DNA from: Ignavibacteriaceae bacterium
GTDB lineage: Bacteria > Bacteroidota > Ignavibacteria > Ignavibacteriales > Ignavibacteriaceae
Assembly: GCA_008933765.1 (NCBI GenBank)
Contig: WBUK01000002.1
Location: 186,001-250,000 of the forward strand
Reading direction: 5' to 3'
DNA: 64,000 nucleotides
In this document: piece after piece, positions 61,702-64,000 of the stretch
How positions within the stretch are numbered: the stretch's first letter is position 1
Layout: each line of letters opens with the position of its first letter
Made by a program: the position numbers and the translations under genes
The notes under the pieces: generated by a model
The model's input: the letters and a program-made list of their open reading frames with translations, nothing else
Databases searched by the model: none
Told to the model about the DNA's origin: nothing

Positions 61702-62469
61702 ATGCGCGGAAAAGTAATATCCGTAGCGAATCAGAAAGGCGGTGTTGGGAAGACCACCACTGCAATCAACCTTTCGGCATCGTTGGCGGTTGCAGAAAAA
61801 AAAATACTTGTTATTGATATTGACCCACAGGGTAATTCTTCCTCGGGTTTAAGTTTTCAAAACTCGCAACCCTCTGTTTACGATCTTCTTATCGGCGATG
61901 CTAAACTTCCGGAAACTATAGTTAAAGATGTGGTGCCTTATCTCGATCTTATCCCCGCAACCATCGATCTTGTCGGTGCTGAAGTTGAATTATTAGAAAT
62001 GGAAGATCGTGAGTACATCCTAAAGGAAAGAATTGAAAAAGCGAGGTCGCAGTACGATTATATTTTCATTGATTGCCCGCCCACCCTTGGAATTTTAACT
62101 CTGAATGCTTTAACAGCCAGCGATTCAGTTTTAATACCTGTTCAATGCGAATATTTTGCACTTGAGGGGCTGGGGCAATTACTGAAGACAATTAAACTGG
62201 TTAAGGATCGATTCAACAAAAACCTCTCGATTGAAGGCGTAATTTTAACGATGTACGATGCAAGGCTGAAGCTTTCTGAGCAGGTGGCTGAAGAAGTGAG
62301 AAAATATTTTGAAGACAAAGTTTTTTCCACTAAAATTCACAGAAATGTGCGGGTTTCCGAAGCCCCAAGCCACGGAAAACCTGTCTTAATGTACGATGCC
62401 CTTTCAATGGGCGCAAAAAACTATTTAGAACTTGCTCAGGAATTTCTCGGAAGGAATAAAAAGAAATAA
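61702..62469 (+). CDS. parA: Chromosome-partitioning ATPase ParA (Soj)
   Basis: Walker-type ATPase that moves ParB-bound origins. 255 residues with deviant Walker A NQKGGVGKTTTAINL, Walker A' IDIDPQGN and FIDCPPTLG (Walker B). The short N-terminus without a HTH domain marks the chromosomal type. Its TAA overlaps the parB ATG (TAATG). Presence of parAB suggests that the replication origin may not be far, but no oriC features are in the window. Confidence 0.96.
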   Translation: MRGKVISVANQKGGVGKTTTAINLSASLAVAEKKILVIDIDPQGNSSSGLSFQNSQPSVYDLLIGDAKLPETIVKDVVPYLDLIPATIDLVGAEVELLEMEDREYILKERIEKARSQYDYIFIDCPPTLGILTLNALTASDSVLIPVQCEYFALEGLGQLLKTIKLVKDRFNKNLSIEGVILTMYDARLKLSEQVAEEVRKYFEDKVFSTKIHRNVRVSEAPSHGKPVLMYDALSMGAKNYLELAQEFLGRNKKK

Positions 62470-63401
62470 TGGCAAAAGGAAAAACCGGCCTCGGCAGAGG
62501 GTTGGAAGCCTTAATGGGCACTAATTTTACGCCTGAGAACGAAGCCCCCGCTAAACAGAAAGAAGCTGAGCCTACGGTCGGCTCAATTACAAAACTTTCG
62601 GTTCTGAACATAAAACCTAACCCGTTTCAGCCGAGAAGCAACTTTGACAGAGAGTCATTGGAAGAGTTGAAAAGATCGATTCTTACCAACGGGTTAATTC
62701 AACCGGTAACTGTTCGAAGTGTCGGCGAAGGGCAGTACGAATTAGTCTCGGGCGAAAGACGGCTGCGCGCTTTCCGTGAACTTGGCTTCCCCGAAATTCC
62801 GGCTTACATAATGGAGGTTTCTTCCGACGAAATTATGTTAGCGATGGCGCTGATCGAAAATATCCAACGGGAGCGCCTTAACCCGATTGAAGAAGCTTTG
62901 GCTTACAAAAGACTGATGGAAGAATGTGAACTTACACAGGAAGAAATTGCAGAAAGAGTAGGGAAGAACAGGTCAACTATTGCAAATTCAGTAAGACTTC
63001 TTAAGTTAACCGATAAAATTAAACAGGCTCTGATTGATAATGAAATCACTGTCGGTCATGCCCGGGCACTTATTAATCTTCCGACGGAAACACTTCAAAT
63101 ACAGGCATTCGAGAAGATTATTCGCGATGGGCTTTCAGTCAGAAGAGTTGAAGATCTTGTTAAAAAGCTTTCTAAGTCTTCTTCCGGAAGCAAAACGGTT
63201 AAACAAACCGAGAAAACCAGGCAAAAACCAAACGCAGTTTTGGGTTCAATTGAGGATTATTTGCGAAGAGTGCTTGCCACAAAAGTTATCTGTTCGCAAA
63301 AAAATGACGGTACGGGTGAATTAATTATACAATTTTATTCCAACGAGGAGTTGGAAAGACTTATTGAACTTTTTGAACTCATTGAAAAAAATAACTCTTA
63401 A
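62469..63401 (+). CDS. parB: Centromere-binding protein ParB (Spo0J)
   Basis: 310 residues with the CTP-binding N-domain (NPFQPRSNF, GERRLRAFREL), a HTH (LTQEEIAERVGKNRSTIAN) for parS, and a C-terminal dimer domain. GLGRGLEALMG at the start is typical. A basic Lys/Ser/Thr linker follows the HTH. I did not find a parS-like palindrome (TGTTTCACGTGAAACA) in the window. It overlaps the next gene. Confidence 0.96.
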   Translation: MAKGKTGLGRGLEALMGTNFTPENEAPAKQKEAEPTVGSITKLSVLNIKPNPFQPRSNFDRESLEELKRSILTNGLIQPVTVRSVGEGQYELVSGERRLRAFRELGFPEIPAYIMEVSSDEIMLAMALIENIQRERLNPIEEALAYKRLMEECELTQEEIAERVGKNRSTIANSVRLLKLTDKIKQALIDNEITVGHARALINLPTETLQIQAFEKIIRDGLSVRRVEDLVKKLSKSSSGSKTVKQTEKTRQKPNAVLGSIEDYLRRVLATKVICSQKNDGTGELIIQFYSNEELERLIELFELIEKNNS

Positions 63402-63927
63402 AGTATTTCTTTTTTTCTTTTTATCGGCTCCTTTCCTTTTAGGGCAGGAACCACAGACGGATTCAACCGCCACTTCGCTACCAAAAATGCCGGAAAAGGG
63501 GGAAAGCAGCGGCATTGTGATGGATACTTTACCGGTTATTCAAGGTTATGTTCCGACAAAAGACCCGACAACTGCACTGATTAGAAGTGCTGTGCTCCCG
63601 GGATGGGGGCAATATTATAACGAATCTTACTGGAAAATTCCCATTGTGTGGGGCATTATTGGATGGTGCGCTTACAACTATGTTGTGAACAACAATAACT
63701 ACAGCGACTACCGTGATTTGTATATTAAAAGCGATTTTAACATCGAAAGCTATCGTCGTTTGAGAGATTATTATCGCGACCAACGAGACCTTTTCGTAAT
63801 CTATTTTGGGATAACATACTTAGCCAACCTGCTCGACGCCTATGTTGACGCAAACCTATTCGATTTTGATGTTTCTGAGGATGCGTTCACACACAGCCCT
63901 ATGCTGAATATTCGTTTTAAATTTTAA
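63382..63927 (+). CDS. DUF5683 exported protein
   Basis: About 181 residues with a signal sequence (KKITLKVFLFFFLSAPFLLG), a short low-complexity linker and the DUF5683 core with SAVLPGWGQYYN, two hydrophobic segments and YLANLLDAYVDANL. The start is uncertain: in-frame TTG codons at 63364, 63373 and 63382 all lie within parB; the last gives the best signal peptide. parA-parB-DUF5683 is a gene order typical of Bacteroidota. Function unknown. The remaining 73 bases to the window end hold no gene that I can see. Confidence 0.82.
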   Translation: MKKITLKVFLFFFLSAPFLLGQEPQTDSTATSLPKMPEKGESSGIVMDTLPVIQGYVPTKDPTTALIRSAVLPGWGQYYNESYWKIPIVWGIIGWCAYNYVVNNNNYSDYRDLYIKSDFNIESYRRLRDYYRDQRDLFVIYFGITYLANLLDAYVDANLFDFDVSEDAFTHSPMLNIRFKF

Positions 63928-64000
63928 CCAAAAAATTTCTTTTTTTCCATTTGCTTTTTCTTCCTCGGTTTTAGGAAAAATTTCTTTAGGGGTTCTTGCA

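Noticed and set aside
61702..63401. parS or oriC next to parAB
   Set aside because: I found no TGTTTCACGTGAAACA-like palindrome or DnaA box cluster in the window.

Overview
The window reads as an ordinary housekeeping stretch of a free-living bacterium of the Bacteroidota/Chlorobiota group, most likely class Ignavibacteria. This rests on marker combinations rather than on a search: a PorX-type receiver/alkaline-phosphatase protein, parA-parB followed by a DUF5683 protein, a fused CcoN-CcoO oxidase subunit, a histone-H1-like mini-protein, Big_5/SbsA-like lipoproteins, and a trimeric [FeFe] hydrogenase. Many genes that do not overlap a predecessor carry clear Shine-Dalgarno sequences (AGGAGG, GGAGG), which fits Ignavibacteria better than classical Bacteroidetes. 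There is no rRNA, tRNA, prophage, insertion sequence or CRISPR array that I can see.

Layout. 1-4.4 kb: end of a proline dehydrogenase gene, tsaD, mltG and a large lipoprotein. 4.4-7.5 kb (minus): SPOR protein, hutI, namZ. 7.6-16.4 kb (plus): glycogen synthase, a GmhB-like phosphatase, three envelope proteins (lipoprotein, barrel, TPR), glyA, tatC, polyprenyl synthase. 16.5-17.8 kb (minus): hisA and a universal stress protein. 17.9-27.8 kb (plus): hydrolase, bioY, a membrane-bound HdrD-like Fe-S protein, histone-like protein, MFS exporter, dus, a PAP2-like membrane protein, a PolX-like protein with a lost polymerase site, enoyl-CoA hydratase, apt. 28-31.3 kb: divergent lysine-catabolism pair (lysine 6-aminotransferase and aminoadipate-semialdehyde dehydrogenase). 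31.5-32.7 kb: DegP/HtrA protease. 32.9-37.1 kb: hydCBA bifurcating-type [FeFe] hydrogenase behind a good sigma-54-type promoter match. 37.3-46.2 kb: a complete cbb3 oxidase set (ccoI, ccoS, ccoNO, ccoQ, ccoP, ccoG, ccoH, SafE-like). 46.5-51.6 kb: porX, tsaE, tsaB, DUF1573, accD, panC. 51.8-56.2 kb (minus): POT peptide transporter, rqcH, nagB. 56.4-63.9 kb: PASTA protein, rpe, nagA, folP, cdaA, an UPF0173 hydrolase, parA, parB, DUF5683.

Together the genes suggest a flexible fermenter/respirer: hydrogen turnover linked to NADH and ferredoxin, microaerobic respiration with cbb3, use of peptides, lysine, proline, histidine and amino sugars, and a Gram-negative envelope.

The most unusual thing is at DNA level. 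In six of the twelve co-directional spacers of 40 bp or more, the 3' end of the upstream gene, with its stop codon, is repeated once more in the spacer (bioY, polX-like, hydA, ccoP, tsaE, rqcH). The copies keep codon register and stop but have diverged. With an 8-bp intergenic microsatellite of about 21 units, a 37-bp intergenic tandem repeat, a duplicated start codon region, and tandem-repeat insertions inside conserved enzymes (PolX-like, CcoI, TsaD), the window points to a genome with very active short tandem duplication, acting especially on gene junctions. I know of no described system that matches it.
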